Notes: a model not told the origin generated them from the letters alone. A stretch of DNA of 64,000 nt from Candidatus Puniceispirillum sp. (GCA_028383305.1 JAOEVD010000010.1:1-64000); one strand, 5' to 3'. Positions 8,690 to 17,637 are shown, counted from the stretch's first letter. Made by a program: numbers and translations.

Positions 8690-9952
8690 TTACTCTAAAA
8701 TTGAGTGAGGTGGGTCAAGAAATGTTGGGTCGGTGGTAATTATTCCTTTTTCATGGAGAGCGACTATTTCACTTTTGTCCAGACCACAGATAGTTGTTAG
8801 AATTTCTTCATTGTGTTCGCCCAAAAGTGGCGCTACGAGATCATCGTTGTGAGACCACTTTGAGAATATTGGAGGCTGGCCAGGTATTGGAAACTTGCCA
8901 ATATGCGGGTCGTTTATTTGTCGTATTGCGCCTCGTTGGATGGCATGGGGGTGGTTGATCGCTTCTTGCAATGTTAGGACTGGAGCAACCGGCACGCGTT
9001 CCCTCTTTAATATATTAAGAATTTCTTGCCGGTTACCAATCTTTGCCATCCATTTTTCAATAATACCTTGCAACTCATATTTGTTTTTACGCCTGTTTTG
9101 AGGCGAGTCGAACCTGGTATCTTTTTCTAGTTCAGGCATGCCGATGGCCTGCAAGAGCCTTGGCCATTGGTAAGGCATGATCATCATTTGTAAAAATGAA
9201 CCGTCGCCACATTCAAAAATGCCGGTTGGCCCACCGTTTGGATGTTGAGATCCCGACCGCTCTGGTGACGCAGCGTCGCCTCTTAACCCAACCCGTGGAA
9301 TATAGTCCTCATGCATCTGAAGGTATGTATCTAATAATGAACAATCGATAAATTGCCCTTCGCCTGTTCTCTCTCGATGTAAAAGTGCAACTGCAATGGC
9401 CATTGCTGCTGAAATTCCAGTCGCGCTGTCCCCAACTGCCATACTCACTTGACTTGGTGGACGACCATTCTCGCCAATCATCTCTGTAATGCCAGCATAT
9501 GCTGCGGCCATATAGTCAAAGCCGGGCTCGTTCGCCAATGGACCTTCTTGACCCGCAAAAGATATTGAACACATAACAATTCTAGGATTAATTTTTACTA
9601 CCTCATCATACGCCAACCCCAATCGACCTATTACGCCAGGGGCAAAGTTTTCCACAAGGACATCTGATCGTTTAATAAGTTTTTTGATCAGTGCCTGTCC
9701 CTCGTTGGATTTAAGATTAATCGCTAAACTGCGCTTGGAGTGGTTATGCTGAGCAAAATATGTGCTTTGTGTACTGTTTGCATACCCTTTTTTACGTGAT
9801 TTAAGGCCAGACCTCCTAGCGTGATCGCCGATTGGCGTTAACTCTACTTTTATGACATCTGCCCCAAGTTCAGCCATAAGTCGCGAACATGTTGGGCCCG
9901 CAACAAATTGAGTGATGTCTAGTACCCGATATCCACAAAGCATTTTGCCCAT
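8690..9952 (-). CDS. CaiB/BaiF (class III) CoA-transferase, island copy 1
   Basis: Class III CoA-transferase of 420 residues that would move CoA between carboxylic acids. The N-terminal motif LDITQFVAGPTCSRLMAEL leads to GADVIKVE, and the likely catalytic Asp lies in MAVGDSATG. An upstream in-frame TTG overlaps the preceding stop, but the ATG at 9952 follows AGAGGG and gives the usual family start. It is the last gene of a four-gene minus-strand operon and only 20 bases from the convergent ThDP gene. Codons are much richer in A and T than in the left-hand cluster. The substrate is unknown. Confidence 0.85.
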   Translation of the reverse strand: MGKMLCGYRVLDITQFVAGPTCSRLMAELGADVIKVELTPIGDHARRSGLKSRKKGYANSTQSTYFAQHNHSKRSLAINLKSNEGQALIKKLIKRSDVLVENFAPGVIGRLGLAYDEVVKINPRIVMCSISFAGQEGPLANEPGFDYMAAAYAGITEMIGENGRPPSQVSMAVGDSATGISAAMAIAVALLHRERTGEGQFIDCSLLDTYLQMHEDYIPRVGLRGDAASPERSGSQHPNGGPTGIFECGDGSFLQMMIMPYQWPRLLQAIGMPELEKDTRFDSPQNRRKNKYELQGIIEKWMAKIGNRQEILNILKRERVPVAPVLTLQEAINHPHAIQRGAIRQINDPHIGKFPIPGQPPIFSKWSHNDDLVAPLLGEHNEEILTTICGLDKSEIVALHEKGIITTDPTFLDPPHSILE

Positions 9953-9975
9953 GGTTTTTTTACCCTCTGATTTTG

Positions 9976-10680
9976 TCAAATATTTGTGGGGTTACCAAAA
10001 AGTGTTTGCCACGCGTCCCCTTCAGGTTTTTGACCGCTCTTGCCGATTTTTTCACTCATTACTGAAAGGCCACGTTGCACTGCTGGCCTCTCTCTAATGG
10101 AATTGTACCATCGCTGAATATTGGGATGTTTAGAAATATCTTGCCCTTGTAATTTTTGAGGCCTAAGCCAGGGATAAACAGCAATGTCGGCGATACTGTA
10201 ATCTTCCCCACCCAAATATTTAGATTTACCTAATCTGGTGTCGAGGACAGCGTAGACCTTACTAGCCTCGTTTGTGTATCTTTTAATTGCATATTCAACT
10301 GTTTCTTTGGCGTAATGCCGGAAGTGGTGTGCTTGCCCTAGCATTGGCCCCACATTTCCCATTTGAAACATTAGCCACTGGATCACATCTAGCTTTGTTG
10401 TGGAGTCGGTCTCAAGAAATTGGTTATATTTTTCTGCTAGGTAAAGTAAAATAGCACCTGATTCGAACACCGATATTTGACGCTTGGTATCTAAAGTATC
10501 AGTGATTGCGGGGACTTTTCCATGTGGGCTAAGTTGTAAAAAATTTCTCGCAAACTGTTCGCCCTTGCCAATGTGGACTGGATAAATGTTGTATGGAACT
10601 TTTAACTCTTCCAGCAAAATGCTAACTTTGTAGCAGTTAGGTGTAGGCCAAAAAAATAGAGTAATCTTACCTTTTTTCAT
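9976..10680 (-). CDS. YfcG/YghU-type glutathione S-transferase
   Basis: 234-residue GST with an N-terminal thioredoxin fold and an all-alpha C-terminal domain. WPTPNCYKV, FESGAILLYLAEKY, GPMLGQAHHF and GGEDYSIADIAVYPW closely follow the nu-class YfcG pattern, whose members use glutathione for disulfide reduction or peroxide chemistry. The start overlaps the stop of the upstream isomerase gene in an ATGA, so the two are probably translationally coupled. In this operon a glutathione-dependent isomerisation, reduction or conjugate-removal step on the catabolic substrate is inferred. Base usage is AT-rich like the rest of the island. Confidence 0.85.
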   Translation of the reverse strand: MKKGKITLFFWPTPNCYKVSILLEELKVPYNIYPVHIGKGEQFARNFLQLSPHGKVPAITDTLDTKRQISVFESGAILLYLAEKYNQFLETDSTTKLDVIQWLMFQMGNVGPMLGQAHHFRHYAKETVEYAIKRYTNEASKVYAVLDTRLGKSKYLGGEDYSIADIAVYPWLRPQKLQGQDISKHPNIQRWYNSIRERPAVQRGLSVMSEKIGKSGQKPEGDAWQTLFGNPTNI

Positions 10681-11288
10681 GATCTGTCACTTTTAGCCAG
10701 CCCTGCGTTCGCTAAGGTTTCTTCAAGCAACCAGATTCTATCTGCGCCCCAGAATTGCTCGCCATTGAATACAAAAATTGGTACTCCAAAAATATGATCG
10801 TCTGCCGCTTCATCTAAGCACGCTTCAAATTCCACGGCGCCGTCGCCCTCAAGAAACGTAAGGTATTCCTTTTTTGATAGTCCAATATGTTCAATAAGTT
10901 TCGAAACCTCCTCTATCTCATCTGCTGCAAACTCACGTTTGAAGAATGACTCAAATAACGTCATGCAATATTCTTCGAGCTTTTTATGCTTTTCGGCAAA
11001 GAGGCTGCCAATCAATGATGGTGTTGTGTCAAAAATTTTTAGAGGTCCTCGTAACATTTGACCATCATAAAGCCGATTTGCGTGACGACGTGCATCCATA
11101 TAGGAATATTTTACCTTCCATTCTGAGTAAATACTGCGCTGGCCTTTGCCCTTCAGTCGTAATTGGAACGGGCGCCATTTAATATTGACGTTGTATTTTC
11201 TCGCCAGCTCAATCCCAGGCTTGAACGCCAAAAATGCATATGGGCTCTTAAAATCAGAGTACATTTTGACTACAGGTTTTTGATCCAT
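10677..11288 (-). CDS. 2-hydroxychromene-2-carboxylate isomerase family (kappa-GST/DsbA-like) protein
   Basis: 203-residue DsbA-fold protein. The active-site serine lies in DFKSPYAF near the N-terminus, in place of the CxxC of DsbA. The cis-Pro loop appears as GVPIFVFNGEQFWGADR near the C-terminus. This is the pattern of 2-hydroxychromene-2-carboxylate isomerase, a glutathione-dependent enzyme of naphthalene breakdown. An in-frame ATG at 11345 exists, but the ATG at 11288 is preceded by GAGAGGA and starts right at the fold. Family assignment is good; the isomerised substrate here is unknown and need not be aromatic. Confidence 0.83.
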   Translation of the reverse strand: MDQKPVVKMYSDFKSPYAFLAFKPGIELARKYNVNIKWRPFQLRLKGKGQRSIYSEWKVKYSYMDARRHANRLYDGQMLRGPLKIFDTTPSLIGSLFAEKHKKLEEYCMTLFESFFKREFAADEIEEVSKLIEHIGLSKKEYLTFLEGDGAVEFEACLDEAADDHIFGVPIFVFNGEQFWGADRIWLLEETLANAGLAKSDRS

Positions 11289-11328
11289 GAATGATCCTCT
11301 CTTGGTGATAGTTAATAACAAGACCTCG

Positions 11329-12573
11329 TCAAGCGTTACCTTCACTGCTGAGCCAGCTTTCCATTATTTCTTTGAAATGTTCGTTGGGTTTTGGCGCTGG
11401 GTTGTCGAGGGTTATTTTAGATCCTGAAAATTTGATTGGAAAGTTTGCAGCTAGAGGACCTCTCATATTGGTAAAATATGGGTGTGGGAGTGGCGTGAGG
11501 ATCTCCCGATCAGTGATTTGTTTCCACTCCGCAATTTGCGCAATATCATTGACTGGGTGACACGGGATCTCATGATTTTCGCACAACCTTGCAATTTCAT
11601 CGACAGTGCGTGTGCTTGTCCAAATGCTTATTATTGTATCAATTTCAGAGTTGTTTTCGATACGTTTACTTATGCTTGAAAATTTGTCTTCATATTGTAA
11701 ATCTGCTTGGCCAATCATTCTCAGAATTGAAATCCAATCTTTTTCCGATGCAGCGCCCAATACAACTGTACCGTCTTTTCCAGCGTAGCAATTAAATGGA
11801 GAAAATCGCATTATCCGATTACCTTGTCTTTTCTTCAGCCCCAAAGCCTCGAAACAATCCCAGGGCTCATCGTATAATAAAGAAACAAGACAGTCGGTCA
11901 TTGAAACATCAATATATTCTCCAAGCCCCGTTTTTTCACGTCGGAAAAGGCTGGCAAGTATTCCAGAGAAGGCAAATGTGCCAGCTATAGTGTCAGCCAT
12001 TGAAGATCCGATCTTCATTGGCAAGCCATCCGGTTCACCGGTTATACTCATCAGCCCAGAGGCAGCCTGAACGGTCGCGTCAAATGCTTTCTTGGACGCA
12101 TCCGGGCCAGTTGCGCCAAAACCTGTAATTGAGCAATATATTACTTTTGGGTTTTTTGATTTTAGTTGTTCATAATCGATTTTTAATCGCTTAGTCACGC
12201 CAACTCGAAAGTTCTCAACTATTACGTCAGCTTTCTCTGCTAGGCGCAAAAAGGTGTTTAGACCTTCCGCGCTCTTTAAATCTAGTTCAATAGATTTCTT
12301 TGACCGTGCACGTTTTAAATAGGCAATACCAATATCTAATGGCGATGCCTTTGACATTGAAACGCCATCTTTACCAAAAAAAGGTGGTGAATTTCTAACA
12401 GGGTCACCTTGATTTGGATCATCTATTTTTACAACTTCTGCACCAAGCGCACTTAGAAAAAGAGTTGTCTGTGGGCCGGATAGGTATCTGGTAAGGTCCA
12501 AAACCTTGATGCCACTCAGAGCTCCTTTATCAGCGATTTTGTCGTCTTTAATTGCATCTGTTTGATTAAGCAT
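11329..12573 (-). CDS. CaiB/BaiF (class III) CoA-transferase, island copy 2
   Basis: First gene of the minus-strand island operon, 414 residues. The family N-terminus reads KVLDLTRYLSGPQTTLFLSA with GAEVVKIDDP, and the probable catalytic Asp is in GSSMADTIAG. It differs clearly from the copy at 8690-9952, so the two are not a recent duplication. They may act on different acids, or on activation and release of one pathway's intermediates. It is divergently arranged with a LysR regulator only 58 bases away. Confidence 0.85.
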   Translation of the reverse strand: MLNQTDAIKDDKIADKGALSGIKVLDLTRYLSGPQTTLFLSALGAEVVKIDDPNQGDPVRNSPPFFGKDGVSMSKASPLDIGIAYLKRARSKKSIELDLKSAEGLNTFLRLAEKADVIVENFRVGVTKRLKIDYEQLKSKNPKVIYCSITGFGATGPDASKKAFDATVQAASGLMSITGEPDGLPMKIGSSMADTIAGTFAFSGILASLFRREKTGLGEYIDVSMTDCLVSLLYDEPWDCFEALGLKKRQGNRIMRFSPFNCYAGKDGTVVLGAASEKDWISILRMIGQADLQYEDKFSSISKRIENNSEIDTIISIWTSTRTVDEIARLCENHEIPCHPVNDIAQIAEWKQITDREILTPLPHPYFTNMRGPLAANFPIKFSGSKITLDNPAPKPNEHFKEIMESWLSSEGNA

Positions 12574-12595
12574 CCCATTACAAAACCAGATATGA

Positions 12596-12616
12596 ATAGA
12601 AATTACAAAATTTTAT
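12596..12616. promoter_or_regulatory. Candidate LysR operator in divergent intergenic region
   Basis: The 58 bases between the CoA-transferase and the LysR gene hold a 21-base imperfect dyad, ATA...TAT, centred on ACAAA, of the T-N11-A kind LysR proteins bind. The region is so AT-rich that such a match is weak evidence. Position is the main argument. Confidence 0.3.
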
Positions 12617-12631
12617 TGATAAGATTTTTGT

Positions 12632-13567
12632 ATGCCAAAATCGAATGACAATGAATTTGACCCTGTTTCCGCTCCTAATCTAAGCATGAGGCATTTTAAG
12701 GCTATAATTAGCCTAACTAATTTCAAAAGCTTTTTGGCTGCTTCAGCTTATTTAAGAATTTCACAACCCGGTTTAACAAGAATAATACAGCAAGCTGAAC
12801 AAAGACTTGGTTTTATTCTTTTTGAACGTGGCGCTAAGTCCGTTACGCTCACCGCTGTCGGCAAAGAGTTTTTGCCATTTGCGGAAACAACTTTACGTGA
12901 ATTTGCGCAAAAGACGAATAAGTTGAGGCTTAACCACTACGAGGAGCGTCCAAAGCTCACCATTTCCTGCCTGATGTCTGTATCTCACGTTATTTTACCG
13001 AGTGTCATAAAAGAGTTCAAAACATATCACCCAAACACCTTGATCGAAATTTATGAAGGGGTGGGTGGCTTCATATCTGATGCGGTCATCGACGGCAAAG
13101 TTGATTTTGGGATTGGCAGTTCTGAATTCTATCCAAAAGCCGTTTCACTAGTTGATGAAGTGGAGGAGAAGTTTGTAGCAGTAATGCCCAAGCGCCACGA
13201 TCTCGCGAAGCTGAGTGCTATCACCTTGCAGAATATTGGTCACTTACCTCTTGTTTCTATGCCACCAAGCTCTGGTATTAGGCAGCTTATTGACGCTGAA
13301 GCCTTGAAGGTTGGTTTAATACTGAACCACGAGATCACGACAAATCAGTATAATACGATGTTCAAATTTATTTTGGCTGACCTTGGTGTGTCTATTGTGC
13401 CTGTTTCAGTTGTTAGGGAACTGGATAAATCCCAATTCTGTGTGAAAACAATTGAGCCAGTAATAAACAGAAAACTTGCGGTGCTAATTCGGTCGGATCA
13501 AATTTTGGGTGATGCATCAAAACAATTTTTAAAGTTGCTTTTGCCAAATCTTAAAAATATTTCTTAA
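12632..13567 (+). CDS. LysR-family transcriptional regulator
   Basis: 311-residue regulator. A winged helix-turn-helix at about residues 18-80 contains FLAASAYLRISQPGLTR and the FERGAKSVTLTAVG wing. The periplasmic-binding-like effector domain follows, ending in a typical C-terminal lobe. It is divergent from the four-gene CoA-transferase/GST operon and converges on the MFS gene, so it most likely controls the operon in response to a pathway compound. The gene is among the most AT-rich in the window. Confidence 0.87.
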   Translation: MPKSNDNEFDPVSAPNLSMRHFKAIISLTNFKSFLAASAYLRISQPGLTRIIQQAEQRLGFILFERGAKSVTLTAVGKEFLPFAETTLREFAQKTNKLRLNHYEERPKLTISCLMSVSHVILPSVIKEFKTYHPNTLIEIYEGVGGFISDAVIDGKVDFGIGSSEFYPKAVSLVDEVEEKFVAVMPKRHDLAKLSAITLQNIGHLPLVSMPPSSGIRQLIDAEALKVGLILNHEITTNQYNTMFKFILADLGVSIVPVSVVRELDKSQFCVKTIEPVINRKLAVLIRSDQILGDASKQFLKLLLPNLKNIS

Positions 13568-13590
13568 TCAAATTTATTTATAAAAATTGC

Positions 13591-14904
13591 CTAAACGATT
13601 TTGTTCTGCCTTATGCCAGGTATGAGCCAAAACATAGATAACCCAACACAAAGAAAGAGGAGGCTGATGCCAAATCCAGCAGAGTAGCTTCCGGTTAAAT
13701 CATAGCTATATCCAGCTAAAAAAGCTCCAATCGCTGCACCGCATCCATTTCCAACACCAGTAGCTCCAAAAATTGAGGCAAGACCGCGTCCAGCGAATAG
13801 CTCGCCCATTTGTGCTGTGATGATGGGACCACGGGCACCAGCAGATAACCCAAAACATGTAATAAAGACAACGAGCAGAGTCCAGTTCTGATCCAGTTGT
13901 AGACATGCTAACGCTAGAATACCAACAGCTGTAAGCGTATAGCTGCCTGTTGCTATGATATGGCGCGGAAAACGTTCGGCGAGGATGCCTGTGATGGCGA
14001 TGCCCAAAATTGTTAACATACCGGTAAGGCCATAGGCAAAGGCAGCTGAAATGGGATCAAACTTATGATCAATTAGGTACGCAACTGTTTGCAGTGAGAC
14101 CCCAAAAACTGCAATTGCTGTAGCGCCAAAAATGGTGAAAAAGCCCCAAAATTCTCTCCGTCTAACTGCCTCACTCAAAGACAAACCGTTGTTAGTGAAT
14201 TCGGGTTTTGTCGGGCTGCTATCTGGCATCAAGCTCTGGGAGGTAGGTTTTGCACCTGCGGAGATGCTTGCCCAAGGGAGAAGTAAAACCAAGCAAAGAA
14301 TAAAGATGAACCCATAGCTTGCGAACATATATGCATCTTGCCAGCCTGCTACTTCGATGACCATTTGCGCCGCTGGTACCAGCATCATCACGCCTATTCC
14401 CTGGCCTGAATAAGCAACAGAGAGTGCCGTAGAACGTTTGCGGGTAAACCAGCGCAAAATCAGGCTTTGCGTTGGCACTATTCCAACCATTGCGGCACCG
14501 ACACCGCCACAAACACCAAGTACAAGATAAAAAGAAATTATTGAGTTTAAATGGCCAGCAAAACCATAGCATCCGGCTAAAAGAGATAAGCCTATTATGT
14601 AGTTGAATCGTGGTCCTATGCGATCAAAAACCAGCCCTGAAATCAATGATCCAAACCCAAAAAATATCATATAGACCGAAAAAATTGATGTTACACTGGC
14701 CCTGCTCCATTCAAAACTTTCTGTCAAAGGTAGCAGAAAAACACCGTAGGTTTCACCCATACCACGGCTAACACCAATCATAAAAAGGCAAAAAGCTAAT
14801 ACTGCGAGCGGAGCAAGGGTATATTGCTGCAGGCGTGGTGTGTTTAATGTCATGTCAAAAAATAATCCAAGCAGATTGCCCCGGGTATCTTGGCCTGAGA
14901 ACAT
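13591..14904 (-). CDS. MFS transporter, oxalate/formate antiporter or monocarboxylate type
   Basis: 437-residue carrier with twelve predicted membrane segments and an A-motif-like loop DRIGPRFNY after the second helix. A central hydrophilic loop around residue 220 ends in SLSEAVRRREFW, typical of the OFA/monocarboxylate carrier group. The start may instead be the internal ATG at 14853; neither has a clear ribosome site. It is transcribed toward LysR at the island's right end, with a stop only 23 bases from the LysR stop. Uptake of the carboxylic acid processed by the CoA-transferase operon is inferred. Confidence 0.83.
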   Translation of the reverse strand: MFSGQDTRGNLLGLFFDMTLNTPRLQQYTLAPLAVLAFCLFMIGVSRGMGETYGVFLLPLTESFEWSRASVTSIFSVYMIFFGFGSLISGLVFDRIGPRFNYIIGLSLLAGCYGFAGHLNSIISFYLVLGVCGGVGAAMVGIVPTQSLILRWFTRKRSTALSVAYSGQGIGVMMLVPAAQMVIEVAGWQDAYMFASYGFIFILCLVLLLPWASISAGAKPTSQSLMPDSSPTKPEFTNNGLSLSEAVRRREFWGFFTIFGATAIAVFGVSLQTVAYLIDHKFDPISAAFAYGLTGMLTILGIAITGILAERFPRHIIATGSYTLTAVGILALACLQLDQNWTLLVVFITCFGLSAGARGPIITAQMGELFAGRGLASIFGATGVGNGCGAAIGAFLAGYSYDLTGSYSAGFGISLLFLCVGLSMFWLIPGIRQNKIV

Positions 14905-15013
14905 AGTAGTGTTGATAGGGGTAAGGTATAATTCAGTTAAAAACTAGAGACTAATTCTTGGCTTTTCTGTACCAAAACGCAATTAACTTTTTTTCAAAAA
15001 AAAATCAGATAAA

Positions 15014-15026
15014 TTAGTGAAACTAA
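15014..15026. repeat. 13-base perfect inverted repeat between MFS and dehydrogenase genes
   Basis: TTAGT-GAA-ACTAA is a perfect short dyad in the 214-base AT-rich gap between the divergent MFS carrier and the dehydrogenase. It could be an operator half-site pair. The surrounding A and T runs make chance matches likely. Confidence 0.25.
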
Positions 15027-15054
15027 CTGGATTTTTTGCGCGTAATCGCGCCTC

Positions 15055-15070
15055 ATAGATGATGATTTAC
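15055..15070 (+). repeat. Right copy of imperfect direct repeat flanking the AT-rich island
   Basis: ATAGATGATGATTTAC matches 8666-8680 except for one base and one inserted T. It lies where base composition returns to that of the rest of the window. Confidence 0.35.
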
Positions 15071-15118
15071 CGATGCCATGACGCAGTTTTGCCGATGGCT
15101 GAAACAGGATTAAAACTC

Positions 15119-16042
15119 ATGAATGTTCGTGATGCAGTGACGTCTTTTCCTACTAATCCAAAAATTGGCTTTATCGGACTTGGCAATATGGGGGCGGCGC
15201 TTGCGATGCGGTTACTCAATCCGGGTTTGATGGTTTATGATCCTGATCAAACGGCAATGAAACCCTTTGTTGATGGCGGGGCAATCGCTGCCAGTGACCT
15301 TGCGGCAATGGCGAGGCAATGCGATATTATTTTTGCCTGCCTGCCAACCTCGGCGGTAACTGAGACAGTGTTATTTGGTGATAACGGCATGGCAGGCCAT
15401 ATGAAAGCTGGTCAGATTTTCATTGATATGACATCGGGCGATCCGGCGATAAGCCGTGATCAGGCGGCACGTCTGAAACCGGGTGGCATTGATTTTGTCG
15501 ATGCGCCGGTAAGCGGTGGCCCGCGTGGGGCGCGCGAAGGCGTGATTGCCATTATGGTTGGCGGTGATGCGGCGCTCTATGCACAGCTGTTGCCTTTGCT
15601 TGGCCGCATCAGCAGTAATTGTTTCCATGCTGGGCCGGTTGGGGCGGGGCATGCGCTAAAGGCAGGCAATAATCTATTAAATCTGATTTGCCGGATGGCC
15701 AGTTTTGAGGTTGTATCCCTTTTGGTGAATGCCGGTGTTGATGCTGGGCGCGCGGTCGATATTTTGCAAAAAAGTTCGGGTCGAAACTATGCAACTGAAA
15801 TCACATTACCTGACAATATTTTGTCGGGAAAAATGCATCAGGGATTTTCCATGGCGTTGATGCAAAAAGATGCCGGATTAGCGCTTGGCATGGCGGCGGC
15901 GATGGCTCAGGATATGCCGCTAGGCGCATCGGCTTTTGACGCGCTGCAAGATGCGATTAACACGCATGGTGATGCGGCTGATATGAGCCTTGTCGCCCTT
16001 AGCTATGAGGCGAAAACGGGCGCACGCATCCGGCCTGAATAA
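15119..16042 (+). CDS. 3-hydroxyisobutyrate dehydrogenase-family oxidoreductase 1
   Basis: NAD(P)-dependent beta-hydroxyacid dehydrogenase. The Rossmann motif GFIGLGNMG starts near residue 17, the substrate loop DAPVSGGPRGAREG near residue 131, and the catalytic lysine sits in GHALKAGNNLL. An in-frame ATG at 15059 would add 20 residues without a ribosome site; the ATG at 15119 has AGGA nine bases upstream. It leads a short operon with ytoQ and an M19 dipeptidase. Which 3-hydroxyacid it oxidises, or which semialdehyde it reduces, is not evident. Confidence 0.85.
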   Translation: MNVRDAVTSFPTNPKIGFIGLGNMGAALAMRLLNPGLMVYDPDQTAMKPFVDGGAIAASDLAAMARQCDIIFACLPTSAVTETVLFGDNGMAGHMKAGQIFIDMTSGDPAISRDQAARLKPGGIDFVDAPVSGGPRGAREGVIAIMVGGDAALYAQLLPLLGRISSNCFHAGPVGAGHALKAGNNLLNLICRMASFEVVSLLVNAGVDAGRAVDILQKSSGRNYATEITLPDNILSGKMHQGFSMALMQKDAGLALGMAAAMAQDMPLGASAFDALQDAINTHGDAADMSLVALSYEAKTGARIRPE

Positions 16043-16096
16043 CCGTTAATTACATGGTGAACAGCCAAAGCAGATCATTCAAAAAGGAGATAGCAG

Positions 16097-16558
16097 ATGA
16101 AACTAACTGTTTACCTATCGGGCGAAATTCATACCGATTGGCGTGATGAGGTGGCCGCGGCCTGTGCCAAGCAAAATCTTGATATCATGTTTTTAGGGCC
16201 AGTGACCGACCATGCGGCATCGGATGATTGCGGTGTTGAAATCATAGGCGCCGAACCCGATAAATTCTGGCATGATCATAAAGGTGCCAAGCTGAACGCA
16301 ATCCGCACCCGAACCGCGATTGGCCGGGCCGATATTGTCGTTGTGCGCTTTGGTGAAAAATACAAACAATGGAATGCGGCTTTTGATGCCGGTTATGCTG
16401 CCGCACTTGGCAAGGCGCTTATCATTATGCATGGAAGTGATCACCAGCATGCCTTGAAAGAGGTTGATGGGGCAGCGCTGGCGACTGTCGAAACCGCCGA
16501 TCAGGTGGCGGCAATTTTGGATTATGTCATCACAGGCAAATTACCGGCGGCATCATGA
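16097..16558 (+). CDS. YtoQ family protein
   Basis: 153-residue protein matching the YtoQ family, which to my knowledge is grouped with nucleoside 2-deoxyribosyltransferase-like folds. Typical stretches are YLSGEIHTDWR at the start, DDCGVEIIGAE in the middle and ADIVVVRFGEKYKQWN after it. A strong AAAAAGGAGA ribosome site precedes the ATG. Its stop overlaps the start of the dipeptidase gene (ATGA). The biological role of YtoQ is not established. The overlap suggests it serves in the same process as the dipeptidase and the upstream dehydrogenase. Confidence 0.8.
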   Translation: MKLTVYLSGEIHTDWRDEVAAACAKQNLDIMFLGPVTDHAASDDCGVEIIGAEPDKFWHDHKGAKLNAIRTRTAIGRADIVVVRFGEKYKQWNAAFDAGYAAALGKALIIMHGSDHQHALKEVDGAALATVETADQVAAILDYVITGKLPAAS

Positions 16559-17634
16559 GTGACAATGCGCCCATAACGCCGCCAATTTTCGACGGCCATA
16601 ACGATATTTTATCGCTGTTATATGATGCTGGCCTATCAATGGATGCGCCGGTTGATATCGACCGATTTATCACTGGAATGGCAGGGCATCTTGATGCGGA
16701 TAAAATGCGCAAAGGCGGTTTTGCGGGTGGGTTTTTTGCGATCTGGGTGCCATCGCCAATTGATATGTATGTCAAAACCACACAAATGAATTTGCCGGTT
16801 TATGATTTGCCATTGCCGCCAGAAATCGCGCTTGATCAATCCGTGCCGGTGGCCTTAGCGCAGGCGGCAATTCTGCATCGCATGGAAGCGGCAGGATATC
16901 TGCAAATCTGCACCAGCACGGCCATGCTTCAATCCTGTCTGGATCATGGTGAGATTGCGGCCATCATGCATATTGAAGGTGCCGAACCAATTGATCGGGA
17001 TTTCTATCATCTCGATATGTTTCGCCGCGCTGGATTGCGATCAATTGGCCCGGTCTGGAGCAGGCCAAACAGATTTGGTCATGGTGTGCCATTTCGCTAT
17101 CCAAGCAGCGGTGATATCGGCCCGGGCCTCACCGATGATGGCAAACGGCTTGTCACTTATTGTGATGCGAATGGAATCTTGATTGACCTTTCGCATCTGA
17201 ATGAGGCGGGGTTTTGGGATGTTGCCAAAATTTCGCAAAAGCCGTTGGTAGCAACACATTCCAATGCTTATGAAATCAGCCCGCATTCGCGCAACCTTAC
17301 CGATCGCCAGCTTGCGGCGATTGCCGAAAGTGATGGCATGGTTGGGTTGAATTTTGCGGTTGCCTTTTTGCGCCCTGATGGCCGGATGGAAGCCGATACG
17401 GGTTTTGACGTCATGCTTCGCCATCTTGATCATTTGATCGAACATCTTGGCGAAGACCGCGTTGGGCTTGGATCAGATTTTGACGGCACGACGGTGCCGC
17501 AGGCGATTGGCAATGCCGCGGGTCTGCCAGCACTGCGAAGCGCCATGAGCGCGCATGGATATAATGCCGATTTAATGACCAAATTATGCCATGCGAATTG
17601 GGTGAATGCGCTTGGCCGCATTTGGCACGACTAG
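16555..17634 (+). CDS. Membrane dipeptidase family (peptidase M19)
   Basis: 359-residue zinc-dependent TIM-barrel dipeptidase. The metal site begins with H and D in FDGHNDIL near residue 12, continues with the bridging Glu in HIEGAEPID, then His in ATHSNA, and ends with Asp in GLGSDFDG. M19 enzymes hydrolyse dipeptides, including those with D-residues or dehydropeptide bonds. There is no obvious signal peptide, so it is probably cytoplasmic. It is coupled to ytoQ by a four-base overlap and ends three bases from the convergent acyl-CoA dehydrogenase stop. Confidence 0.87.
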   Translation: MSDNAPITPPIFDGHNDILSLLYDAGLSMDAPVDIDRFITGMAGHLDADKMRKGGFAGGFFAIWVPSPIDMYVKTTQMNLPVYDLPLPPEIALDQSVPVALAQAAILHRMEAAGYLQICTSTAMLQSCLDHGEIAAIMHIEGAEPIDRDFYHLDMFRRAGLRSIGPVWSRPNRFGHGVPFRYPSSGDIGPGLTDDGKRLVTYCDANGILIDLSHLNEAGFWDVAKISQKPLVATHSNAYEISPHSRNLTDRQLAAIAESDGMVGLNFAVAFLRPDGRMEADTGFDVMLRHLDHLIEHLGEDRVGLGSDFDGTTVPQAIGNAAGLPALRSAMSAHGYNADLMTKLCHANWVNALGRIWHD

Positions 17635-17637
17635 CGG

